A model generated the notes under the pieces. It ran no database searches and was not told the DNA's origin. It was given only the letters and a program-made list of their open reading frames with translations. The translations under genes were made by a program, and so were the position numbers. A stretch of 64,000 nt of DNA from Maratus speciosus (lineage: Eukaryota > Arthropoda > Arachnida > Araneae > Salticidae): contig OZ010794.1 in assembly GCA_963932465.1 (NCBI GenBank), positions 212,735,748 through 212,799,747 on the forward strand. The letters run 5' to 3'. This document shows positions 55,699 to 64,000 of the stretch, piece after piece; position 1 is the first letter of the stretch, and every line of letters begins with the position of its first letter.

Positions 55699-56850
55699 AC
55701 AAAAGTTCAGTGTTGATGATGGTAGAAATTAGGTTCAAATAACTTTTTCACTTCTCTAGTGCCACTAGAACTCGTAAGTGTTGCGAATAATTCAGATATC
55801 GTTATCTGGAAAAATTCGAGATCTTCATCTCCTCGATTTTTTAGGCCCATCAGAATCCATTTTTTGCACGAAAATATGGAAGCTACTGTCTGTGAAATGG
55901 ACTATATTACAGATCAGGTGAGTAAACTTATTTTTTTAAAACAATCATTGATAGAAAATAAGTAGGCGTTAATTACAAACTAGCTTTAACGATGATTGAT
56001 TGTAAATTTTCAATGCCATTACTAGTACTTTGTCAACTCAACGTTGATACCTATATCAGGCAGCTTCAAAACAGTTTAATAATCTTGGTGACATTTTCAA
56101 ACTAAAAGTGAAGGAAAATCCTTTACAATTCGGGATGTCCACGTTACATGCCTGTATAAGATGTTTTGAGTGTAGCTTGCATTTGGCATACAAATGGGAT
56201 ATAAAGGAATGGCAAGTGTGCACTCCTAACGAGAAGAAAAAATTAAAATTGCAAAACAAAATTTACAAAAAAGATTTCATTTACAATTAGGACTTCTCGT
56301 CGATAAACCAAAGTTCGGATTTGGAAGCACAAATGATTACAATACAGCTCGTCGATTCTTTGAAAACCCAACTACTTCTGCTTTCATAAGCAGAGTGACA
56401 AAGATTTGATCAAACGATTCCATGTCATATTACAAGTAATTTCTTAACACTCATTTGACCAGTTTCGTGAATTATAGATCACAAACAGCTTGTAAATTCG
56501 TCGAATTGTATTCCTAGTCCTATATGCCAACTTCAGTGGCACAGAAATAATAGCTTCCTCATTGTTGGGCAAATGTCGGGAGATGCTCAAGAATCGTGCA
56601 ACAAATTGATCAAAATGTATCGAGATTTCTCCCTAAAATGCTGTAGGACTTAAACAATTAAAGATTTTTTTGCGGCTTGTAATGTTATGAGATCCCTTCA
56701 TTTCAAGCTTACGTAAATTATCACTCAAGAAATTCATATCCTTGCCCCTAGAGGCACAGAAACTTCTGTAAAATATTTCGATCCCCCTTCTGAAGAGTCT
56801 ACTTAGCATACTACATATGATTCAGACGATGAATATCAGAATATCCTTTA
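55699..56850 (+). pseudogene. RAG1/Transib-like transposase, C-terminal part of the remnant
   Basis: Continues the frame of 48,588-48,750 with KQKFSVDDG, then breaks. The clearest pieces are VPLELVSVANNSDIVIWKNS (frame from 55,759), FGMSTLHACIRCFEC (about 56,130), KPKFGFGSTNDYNTARRFFE (about 56,300) and GQMSGDAQESCNK (about 56,570). The last corresponds to the RAG1/Transib block with the third catalytic acid (Glu in QES). Several frameshifts and stops make it a pseudogene. The closing acidic stretch YDSDDEYQNIL is near 56,820. The family assignment is from recalled motifs, supported independently by the heptamer TIR and 5-bp duplication. Confidence 0.75.
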
Positions 56851-57097
56851 ATTTTATTTTAATAATATGTAGAAATTAAACCTTGTAGTATTTTATTTTT
56901 CATTAATGTACTTAATTGTATTTCATAAATAAATATTCATTGTTTAATTTCGGTTAAAAATATCTTGGTGCTTAAAAATACATTGTAACGTTTAGCCGCG
57001 AATATTTTTAATTTCGAAACTCGAAATATTTTATTTAAATCTAATTGTTTTTGTTTTTAATTCGCCATTTATTACAATTTAATTTTTTAATCGTACT

Positions 57098-57285
57098 TAG
57101 CATCCTTAAAAGTACATATGTACGAAATTTCATAGAAATTAAATAACTTTCAAAGCATTTTAATTGTAAGTCAGCCATATTGGGTCCGCCATTATGTTAT
57201 TTGGAATTTTAATTTTAGATTCGAAATAAGCATCCTGAGAAAGACCTGTGTACGAAATTTCGTGGCATTTAAATAACTTTTTCAT
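57098..57285 (+). repeat. Two-copy ~130-bp direct repeat
   Basis: AGCATCCT...GTACGAAATTTC and AAATAACTTT at 57,098-57,155 recur at 57,228-57,285. It lies near the right end of the Transib-like element and may be subterminal. Confidence 0.7.
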
Positions 57286-57571
57286 ATTTTGGCCAGGTTT
57301 TCGGGATTTTGCCCCACTGTGCGGCGCCGAGTAACTCTGTTTATAAACTGATGAAATAATGGACTGACACCGCAATTTATAAATGAATGTATTAGAATAT
57401 ATGAACTTGCTTATTTTCATGTCTATTATAATATGAAAATTTTAGTTAAATATTTTTGGTGCCGTTTGCCAGTTTTGGAATTAAAATTAGGTGTCCTTTT
57501 TTAAACACACCGCGCCGGCAAGGGTTAATAACAACGGACCTTATCAGTCTTACGTCACTTATTGGAGACTA

Positions 57572-58053
57572 CACCGCCCCCTGAATAGTAGGCCTGAGCG
57601 CTGGCACAAAAATGGCGGCTGTCGAAGGCGTATTTTTTTTAGAGTGTGTACGGTCCCTTGAATTTTGGCACCAATATTTTTTTAATGTTTTTCCCCCTTT
57701 ATTTTTCGGAGATTAAACCAGTGAAAAAAATCTGTTATATAATACTGGTGTCAATATTTAAGTGACCGTATCTACGTTAACCCCTTGAGGGGCGGTGAAA
57801 TATATTTTATCCCACCTACGATTAATGAAGATTCGCACCGGAAATTTTTTATGAAATTTTACTTTTCTAACTTTGGTGGAAAAAAGTCGGAAAATTGCGT
57901 TTCCTCATTTTGAAATTTCTTTTTCTAAATTTCCGGTGGGAATTCAGCATTACACAAACGTAATTGCTTGCCCCTCAAGGGGTTAAACTAAATCCGCCTT
58001 CGACAGCCGTAATTTTTTTGTCAGCGCTCAGGTCTAGTATTCAGGGGGCGGTG
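57572..58053. mobile_element. hAT-like element (CACCGCCCCCTGAAT ends) with nested MITE
   Basis: CACCGCCCCCTGAATAGTAG and its inverted partner give a TIR of about 60 bp. Flanks GGAGACTA and GGAGAATA form an 8-bp duplication with one mismatch. A family A TTAA MITE sits inside (57,777-57,986). Same family as 10,790-12,154. Confidence 0.8.
57777..57986. mobile_element. TTAA MITE, family A (copy 6)
   Basis: TTAACCCCTTGAGGGGCGGT to TTGCCCCTCAAGGGGTTAA, 210 bp. Confidence 0.85.
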
Positions 58054-59415
58054 GGAGAATAAGTTGGAAATATGTTAGTGTTCTTATTTCAAAACCGATT
58101 TCAAAAAGTACTTCGTAAATTTTAACTTTGAATTCACTTAGATTTTTTGTTCATCTCATGATATTGAGATCAGACACCTCGTTATTTTTATATTTTGTGT
58201 ATATAATGTATACAAATTGTATCTGCTGTAAGAAATTACCAAAATTAAACACTTATTGAGTAAAGAATGAGAGTATAAATGTTTGAAATATATTGTGAAT
58301 CCTTGTTAAGTATCGTTTTTAGTTTTTAATCTTTTAAAAATTCTTTACTCCTCTGTGTTACACCCAAAATTGCATCCGGAAGCAAATGTTATTCTTTCCA
58401 TGGAGCTAATGTTTTCTACCCTGTTAAAGTATAATGAAAATCCTTTTTTTTATCGTGACATTCATGGTATTTTTTATAAAAAAAATGTTAGAGAATTACG
58501 TTTAAGGGATCTTGTACCTTTTAAACGCGTCGAAAATTAACGAAAAACTTCAAAGTTTGAATTAGTCTATCTTCAAAACTTTTTATGAATAAACATGAAA
58601 TTTTGGATATTGATTAAACAGATTGTGCTTTGTAATATACTACCAACAGAAATTTATTAACCCTTTACAGAATTTGTATATTGTTGATATCAAAATGGCT
58701 CTTTTTTTTTACCTCATAAGTCATTGCGTGCATGATATCTTGAGAAAGTATGTATGGATTGTCATAAAATTTGGTAAATATACTAAACAAATACGTGTGT
58801 TTAAAATGGTCTACTTTTAAGTATTTACAATGGTAATATTTTCAGTTATGACTATTTTTATTCATTAAAAATACAAATTTTTTATTTTTTTTACGAAAAT
58901 ATTTTTTTATATAGTTAATGAAATAATTTTAGCCTAAGAGTAGATCATTTTAAACACACATATATGATTAGTATCTTTACCGAATTTCATGCCAATCCAT
59001 ACATACTTTCTCAAGATATCATGAGCGCAATAACTTAAGGGGTAAAAAAAGAGCTATTTTGATTTCAACAATACACAAATTCTGTAAAGGGTTAATACAT
59101 TTCTAATGGTAGCATATTACAAAGCACAATCTGTTTAATCAATACCCAAAATTTCATGTTTATATATAAAAAGGCTTTGAAGATAGACTAATTCAAACTT
59201 TGAAGTTTTTCGTTCATTTTCAAAGCGTTTAACCTCTTCAGACGTAAGGTGCACATTTGTGTACCTTTGGTTTCAACTGCGTATTTCACTTATTATTTAA
59301 AATTATTTTATTGAGACCAGAGGTTGTCATTTGTGTATGTTAGCGTTTTCTAGTTTCAGCAAGAGATTGCGCTAGCAGTCTTAATTCATATGATTTTGCA
59401 GGAAATAAACGAGCA

Positions 59416-60066
59416 ATGGCAACAAGTACAACACTTCGAAAAAGTAAGTAAATTTTTATAGTTAGAAAATTAATATGTTTTCTTAATAATTTTTAAGATT
59501 GCTTATAAACAGTTCAGTAATGCGTAAATCATTTAATTCTTTTAACTAGATCATAATATCTATTTAAACTAGATGTAATTTATAAGTTGCACGTGTGTGC
59601 ACCTCCGGCTTCAATTCCGTGTTTTTGGAATGAAGTCATCTCGCTAAAAATTTTGTATTGAATTATATCTAATCGGTGCAGTGCTTGAGTTGTTGAATGA
59701 TTAAAAAATTATACGTAATTATAAATAAGAATTCAAATACTTGAGGTTTTAAATGAAACATTACTTTTAAAAAATCATAATTTTGTACATTTTATAGATT
59801 TAGTTCTTTCCAATTGTTGGATAATGTACATCAGAAACTGTAAACCAAGTGAAGTTCCACGAAAACCCAGATTGTCTCTCTTAGAGTATCGTTTAGAGAT
59901 TGCGCAAGTACTGATGAAATATGAGGGCAAAGTAAGTGAAGCACGACGACCAGGGAGACAACGCAAAATATATTCATCTGAAAGGGATTCTGATAATGGT
60001 TCCGAAAATAAACCACAGCGAAAACAACGTAAGGTTATCCAGCAGCCAATTTCCGATATTAGATAG
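59416..60066 (+). pseudogene. Spliced piggyBac transposase remnant
   Basis: Candidate exon 1, 59,416-59,443 (MATSTTLRK plus one base), ends at the donor GTAAGT. An acceptor TTTTATAG precedes exon 2 at 59,798. Joining them keeps one frame through SNCWIMYIRNCKPSEVPRK and LLEYRLEIAQVLM, which resemble the end of the piggyBac catalytic domain, and a basic linker (RRPGRQRKIYSS). It stops at TAG 60,064-60,066, just before the Cys-rich domain. The DDD residues are missing, so no transposition activity is expected. The short spliced frame could be chance or a leftover of the parent gene structure. Confidence 0.6.
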
Positions 60067-60222
60067 AAGATAGGACATTTTCCTCGTTCAACAAATGATA
60101 ACTTTGCTTCGAAATGTAGATATGAAGGCTGCAAATCAAGAACAAGAGTTATTTGTACGAAGTACAATATGTACTTCTGTATCCAAAATAATAATTGTTT
60201 CGAAAAATACCATGTAATATAA
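60067..60222 (+). pseudogene. piggyBac C-terminal Cys-rich domain
   Basis: In frame with the preceding piece after the single TAG: HFPRSTND, then KCRYEGCKSRTRVICTKY, FCIQNNNCFEKYH and a stop at 60,220-60,222. The CxxxxC...C...C...CF..H pattern is the zinc-binding C-terminus of piggyBac transposases, used to bind the element ends. Confidence 0.8.
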
Positions 60223-60281
60223 GCATATATATATATCAATAGTCCACCAAATTCCTTGTTTAAGTAAATAAAAAAAAATGA

Positions 60282-60284
<3 letters not shown>

Positions 60285-60328
<44 letters not shown>
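60285..60328 (+). repeat. Poly-T tract
   Basis: About 43 T residues in the piggyBac-like element, close after the transposase remnant. Confidence 0.95.
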
Positions 60329-60549
60329 TAGTACGAACCCAAGGTGCACATATGTGTACCTGCTAGTAAATAGAAACTAATAATAATTATTTTACTTTTT
60401 TTACAAAATTATGTTTATGTACGTACTAATAGATGGAACAAACTGTCAAACAATTTTTATGATGGCTTAAAATGTATCGGGTCTGAAGAGGTTAAAAGGT
60501 ACAAGACCCCTTAAGATTTGTTAATATCGACAAATATCATTTTTTGTAT

Positions 60550-60935
60550 AAAGTACCAGTGATGGAACAGTGTAGCAGCATAGAATCCATTGACACCACT
60601 AAATTTTAATAGAAATTTTCATCTTACTACAGGATGGAGTTTCTGAGACTTTAAAACCCCTTCGCGACGGGAGCCTTTTGCGAAATGTTTATTACTTTGC
60701 TACCGGTTTTAAAAAACAGAAGTTTGTGCCTATTCAAATCGGGAAAATGCTCGGATTAAATAATTCAAATTTTACAGGAAAATTTTACTGGTGAGGATAA
60801 ACGCGGATTCTTAGGCCGACTTCCGGCACGTATACGTTTCGCTAGTCCCCAAGGGGTTAAAAGGCGAAGTAAGCTATAAAAAATTAGTAGTGACAATCGC
60901 CCAACTGCTGCGCCACTGCTCCATCACTGAAGTAA
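60550..60935. mobile_element. Fold-back MITE with nested TTAA MITE
   Basis: AGTGATGGAACAGTG...GCAGCA pairs with TGCTGCGCCACTGCTCCATCACT-like sequence (quoted in part), with an inner CCACTAAATTTTAATAG motif. Split by a family G MITE at 60,651-60,860. Confidence 0.7.
60651..60860. mobile_element. TTAA MITE, family G (copy 1)
   Basis: TTAAAACCCCTTCGCGACGG to GTCCCCAAGGGGTTAA, with CAAATCGGGAAAATGCTCGG inside. 210 bp. Confidence 0.8.
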
Positions 60936-61318
60936 CTATAAATTTCGATTACTTATAAAGCAGTAAATAACGGACTTGCGGGTTTTAGAAGTCAATTACA
61001 CATTCTTAAAATGACTTACCTTCTCTTTTCTTTTTAGAATAAAACATATTTTCAAAATATTTAAAATTTTAAAACAATATTCTTAAATACAATAAAAGTA
61101 TGATTACAAAACTTTGTAGGAGTCATATTGATCAATGTCACTATAAAATATCAAGTAAATTTAAGTTTGTTCTGTCGTCGCATGGAAAATAATGTTTCGC
61201 GAGAAGGTTCAATGCTACAAATCAAAAGAAGCTAGGTACTGTGCTACAAATATGCGAGAGGTAGCTTTACAGCTACCCACTTTCAATAGTAAAACATTTC
61301 ATAATTAATAGCTTAGTT
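60936..61318. other. AT-rich spacer, no gene seen
   Basis: No repeat boundary or coding sequence recognised, apart from a short ATGCGAGAGGTAGCTTTACA stretch near 61,250. Confidence 0.55.
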
Positions 61319-61526
61319 TTAACCCCTTCGCGGCGGGAGCCTTTTACGAAATGTTTATTACTTTGCTACCGGTTTTAAAAAACAGAAGTTTGTGCCTATT
61401 CAAATCGGGAAAATGCTCGGATTAAATAAGGCAAATTTTACAGTAAAATTTTACTGGTGAGGATGAACGAGGATCCTTAGGCCTATTTCCGGCACGTATA
61501 CGTGTCGCTCGTCCCCAAGGGGTTAA
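61319..61526. mobile_element. TTAA MITE, family G (copy 2)
   Basis: TTAACCCCTTCGCGGCGGGA to CGTCCCCAAGGGGTTAA, 208 bp. Very similar to copy 1. Confidence 0.85.
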
Positions 61527-61570
61527 AGGAAAACAACCAAAATCAAAACTGATGAAACGTATTCACATTT

Positions 61571-61779
61571 TTAACCCCTTAACCTACAATGACGGGCATA
61601 GCCCGCGTACGATGATCGAGCCAAATGTAAATTCTTCTTACCACTAAAAATTCACAGTAAATATTGTTTAATTTAATCGCCGAAATTCCATGATTAAACA
61701 AGACGAAAATCTCTATTAAATTTTAGTGGTAGCTATGGATTTGCCAAACCGTAGGTTAAATCGTAGGTTAAGGGGTTAA
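61571..61779. mobile_element. TTAA MITE, family F (copy 2, inverted)
   Basis: TTAACCCCTTAACCTACAAT to CGTAGGTTAAGGGGTTAA, 209 bp, reverse orientation relative to 44,907-45,115. It shares its right TTAA with the next MITE. Confidence 0.85.
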
Positions 61780-61983
61780 CCCCTTGGGGACGAGCGGCAC
61801 GTATTCGTGCCGCATGAAGCGCTCACAATCCTTGTTTTTCCTCACCAGTAAAATTTTACTGTAAAATTTGCCTTATTTAATCAGCGCATTTTCTCGATTC
61901 AAGAAGACACAAATTTCCGTTTTTAAAAAACGGTGACAAAAGATTTAAAATTTCGTAAAAGGCTCCCGTCCCGAAGGGGTTAA
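61776..61983. mobile_element. TTAA MITE, family G (copy 3, inverted)
   Basis: TTAACCCCTTGGGGACGAGC to CCCGTCCCGAAGGGGTTAA, 208 bp. The TTAA at 61,776-61,779 is common to this and the family F copy. Confidence 0.85.
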
Positions 61984-62028
61984 ATACCTATGTACAATAA
62001 CTAGAAGGTAGGTAAACCCCAGGCCATC

Positions 62029-62223
62029 GTGGTTCATTCAACAAAGAATCGCGAAGGCCGTGGTAAACTGCGAGAACGCTTGACTCAAGAGGATGTTTCT
62101 CAATGTCTAAAATCCGCAGATAAGCATCAATTTCATGCTTTGAACGAAAAACGTTTAGATGTTAATACGCTTAACCGCTTGGTTAAGATCCGTATATACG
62201 ATGTACCGTATATGCTGTTTTGA
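62029..62223 (+). other. Open frame of unknown origin (64 codons)
   Basis: The stretch 62,020-62,160 is richer in GC than its surroundings and reads STKNREGRGKLRERLTQEDV, then QCLKSADKHQFHALNEKRLD, which looks more like real protein than the other short frames. It runs into the ATACGTAT-rich island, so its end is probably not original. I do not recognise it. It could be an exon or retroposon fragment, or chance. Confidence 0.3.
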
Positions 62224-62320
62224 ATAATACGTATAACCGCCGTAGCCATATTATACGTATCTGAATCCGTATCCCCGTATAATACGTATTATACGTATAC
62301 TCGTATAAACGTTTAATAGG
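62180..62320. repeat. Second ATACGTAT-rich island
   Basis: Repeated ATACGTAT, TATACGTA and GTATAATACGTATTATACG motifs over about 140 bp, like 44,690-44,900. Followed directly by D-type sequence. Confidence 0.75.
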
Positions 62321-62329
62321 AAGCAGTAG

Positions 62330-63280
62330 TAGAAATTCCATACTTTTTCCAGATTTGCTTCTGTTATAATTTTCAGCCCTGTTTTTGTGATTTTGGGGGA
62401 AAAAATGGCTTGAACTTCCTAAATTATAATTCATCGTGAATGTTTTGAGCTACTATATCAAGGGTCACCATCACCTGAAATGATGAAATGATGGACTGGC
62501 ACTGAAATTTAAAAACGAATCTATCAGAAAATAAAAACTTGTTTAATTTCCCGTACTTTAAAAAGGGAAGATTTTAATTAAATATTCTGGGTGCCAGTAT
62601 TCCAAATAAGTAGTCTGGTTTTGTTTTTTTTTTTTGTTTTTTCTTTCTTAACCATTTTTAAAAATGGTTATTGTCCTCGTCAGGGTAGGAAATCAAAAGC
62701 ATATCTGAAGGTTTTTATTGGTTTAATCATCATTTTATTCGTTTTCTTAATGGTCTATACAGTAATATGTATTTGCCTTTACTTTCAACAGAGATGGATA
62801 CTACTGTTGCCACTATGACGAAAAAGTAATAAAAACTACAAAAAAATTAATAACTCAGAAACAAATTGAGATACAGCTTTCAAACAAATTGCATTTAAAA
62901 GTACATTTCTTTCTGTATACGACGGTGTAAAAAGTAATATTGTGGGATGTTTAGAAGTTTAAGAATGACATTTCATTTAAAATGTGCCGTCAGATTTCTT
63001 GGAAATCTGACGATGGAAAAGCCTTTTCCCGAACAGCCAATGAAATGCTTGGATAATATATAAGTTTCAGGTGGATAATACGTAAGTGTCGCAGGCGATT
63101 TTTGTCGCTCGGAATTTTTAGGTTTAATAACACTATTAATGTTTAATTCATGGCGTACGTAATGTATGATCAACTCCGTGCGATTTTTTATGTCCTAAAT
63201 TTTAGTCTTTGAAAAAATCATTTTCCAAATGGTCGTTGTAGTTTGTTAAATTGCTTTTTTTTTTTAAAAAAAAGCCCACT
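62330..63280 (+). repeat. D block fragment and spacer
   Basis: GATTTGCTTCTGTTATAATTTTCAGCC at 62,351 (quoted as a marker in part) matches D copies. A family C-like piece without clear ends is at about 62,480-62,610 (ATGATGGACTGGCACTG). The rest shows no gene. Confidence 0.5.
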
Positions 63281-63284
63281 GGCA

Positions 63285-64000
63285 CCACTGATCCTATGAA
63301 CGAAACTAGGAATAAATTGAGGAGAGACATGATTTAATGTCTAACGGTTGCTAGTGAAGTAACTAAGGATGTAGTCGTAGAATGCCTGGGTTGTTTGTTT
63401 ACAACGCATCAGTGCCTGATAAACGCCGGTGCTATCTTCCACTGGTAAAAAAGAAAAGACCGTTTTTATTACTGAAATTTTGCATTAATATGGTGAGTAA
63501 ATGTGGCTAAAATTTTCACTCAAAGGAAACGATAACGGTTGCCACGGCGATAATCGAATTCACTGACTTTACAGGAAGATTTTTTATCTTGTCACAATAT
63601 GCAGAATCGCACCCCCAAATGTTTGATTCAGTGATTAAAATTTCTGAGGTATTTCTGATTCAGTGATTAAAATTTCTGAAGTCGCACACCAGAAAAAGTT
63701 ATAAGTTTACAAAAAATATAAAATACCAAATTTTTGGGAGGCTGCAGAAGAAACCATGACATCTAAGTTCTAGTTAACGAAGAATCCGAATAAATGACGC
63801 TTCGTTGTAGAACTGTAAAAAGAAAGGTACGAAAACATTTATCGTTGTGAGTTCGGTCATATGTCTTTCTCTGTGCTCCCGATATGAACTCTGATTTTTT
63901 GTATAAAATAAGAAGCCAAACTGGAAAACAACACGTGCATTTTAATTAAAAAACTGTTGAAGAGATTAACGGATATAACTATTGGATTGGCAATAAAGTG
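63285..64000 (+). repeat. E block, copy 5 (runs off the window)
   Basis: CCTATGAACGAAACTAGGAA, CAGTGCCTGATAAACGCCGG (63,410) and TTATCTTGTCACAATATGCA follow the order of the block starting near 31,590. Same orientation as all other E copies. Confidence 0.65.

Larger units (their letters stand above)
45128..57321 (+). mobile_element. RAG1/Transib-related DNA transposon, decayed and nested
   Basis: Both ends start with CACAGTGGGGCAAAATCCC, pointing inward, and inverted similarity continues for about 40 bp. The first seven bases equal the V(D)J recombination heptamer CACAGTG. The flanks CGGCA (45,123-45,127) and CGGCG (57,322-57,326) form a 5-bp GC-rich target duplication with one change, as in Transib. 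The interior holds a + strand transposase remnant split by a TTAA MITE (48,751-55,698). Without that MITE the element is about 5.2 kb. No RAG2-like frame was recognised. Confidence 0.75.
45112..57528. mobile_element. TTAA MITE, family C (copy 5), split by a Transib-like insertion
   Basis: The left 16 bp are TTAACCCTTACCGGCA (45,112-45,127); the rest resumes at 57,322 with CGGCGCCGAGTAACTCTG and ends CGCCGGCAAGGGTTAA. Joined, they give a normal family C member of about 218 bp. This is the outermost layer of the nest. Confidence 0.8.
59229..60495 (+). mobile_element. piggyBac-like element, internally deleted
   Basis: TTAA at both ends (59,229-59,232 and 60,492-60,495) with inverted termini CCTCTTCAGAC/GTCTGAAGAGG. 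A palindromic motif like GGTGCACATATGTGTACC occurs near each end (59,246 and 60,342), with a related one at 59,587. It contains the spliced remnant of a transposase gene and a 43-base T run. Confidence 0.85.
58440..60570. repeat. Large fold-back interrupted by a piggyBac-like element
   Basis: The left arm (about 58,440-58,860) is the inverted copy of a right arm that runs about 58,940-59,230 and resumes after the piggyBac insertion at 60,493-60,570. Matching marks are GATCTTGTACCTTTTAA/TTAAAAGGTACAAGACC and CTTTACAGAATTTGTATATTG/its complement (quoted in part). The 61-65-aa frames in the arms are mirror artefacts. Confidence 0.75.

Noticed and set aside
59775..60239. 154-codon minus-strand frame
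   Set aside because: It is antisense to the piggyBac transposase remnant, whose plus-strand motifs are convincing.
1..64000. CRISPR arrays, operons, ribosome binding sites, bacterial genes
   Set aside because: Base composition, transposon content and splice signals are eukaryotic; no regularly spaced short repeats with unique spacers were seen.

Overview
This is a very AT-rich, non-coding-dominated eukaryotic window from an animal, most likely an arachnid. I infer a spider for three reasons: the base composition, the mix of transposons (BEL/Pao, hAT, piggyBac, Tc1/pogo and a Transib/RAG1-like element), and a Naiad-type Penelope-like retroelement with in-frame UGA codons plus a SECIS-like RNA fold. 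Selenoprotein Naiads have been described from spiders and clams. I find no convincing host gene, rRNA or tRNA, and nothing bacterial.

The background is a head-to-tail series of degenerate large repeats. Blocks I call D (about 1.2, 17.9, 29.9, 43.4 and 62.3 kb), E (2.5, 5.2, 24.1, 31.6 and 63.3 kb) and H (15.2, 28.6 and 42.2 kb) recur in the same order and orientation. This suggests an old tandem array of a multi-kilobase unit. It has been invaded by dozens of fold-back MITEs: piggyBac-like families with TTAA ends and CCC-rich termini, and hAT-like families with 8-bp target duplications. Many of these are nested or share a TTAA.

There are four larger insertions. (1) 20.2-23.96 kb holds a Naiad retroelement. 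It is 5'-truncated inside its GIY-YIG endonuclease, followed by the linker and reverse transcriptase, and preceded by a nearly identical inverted copy of its last ~985 bp. Two in-frame UGAs (one forming UGA-x-Cys in place of the CxC motif) and a well-formed SECIS just 3' of the RT ORF make this the most interesting system here. A single UAA marks this copy as damaged. (2) 45.1-57.3 kb is a decayed RAG1/Transib-related transposon whose ends begin with the V(D)J-type heptamer CACAGTG and are flanked by a 5-bp GC-rich target duplication. It sits inside one TTAA MITE, its transposase ORF is split by another TTAA MITE, and that MITE holds (3) an apparently intact BEL/Pao LTR retrotransposon (48,884-55,609). 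The latter has 429-bp LTRs that read as identical, a TAAGG target duplication and an uninterrupted 1,746-residue Gag-Pol ORF. The result is a four-layer nest. (4) 59.2-60.5 kb is a piggyBac derivative that keeps splice signals and the transposase C-terminus, inserted in a large fold-back.

Minor elements include a Tc1-like element (35.6-36.7 kb), a pogo/Tigger-like element with a nested hAT MITE (38.55-39.77 kb), three copies of a ~450-bp hAT-like element, and islands rich in the palindrome ATACGTAT. Family names rest on motifs and recalled knowledge of families; no database search was possible. Repeat boundaries given as approximate were read by eye.
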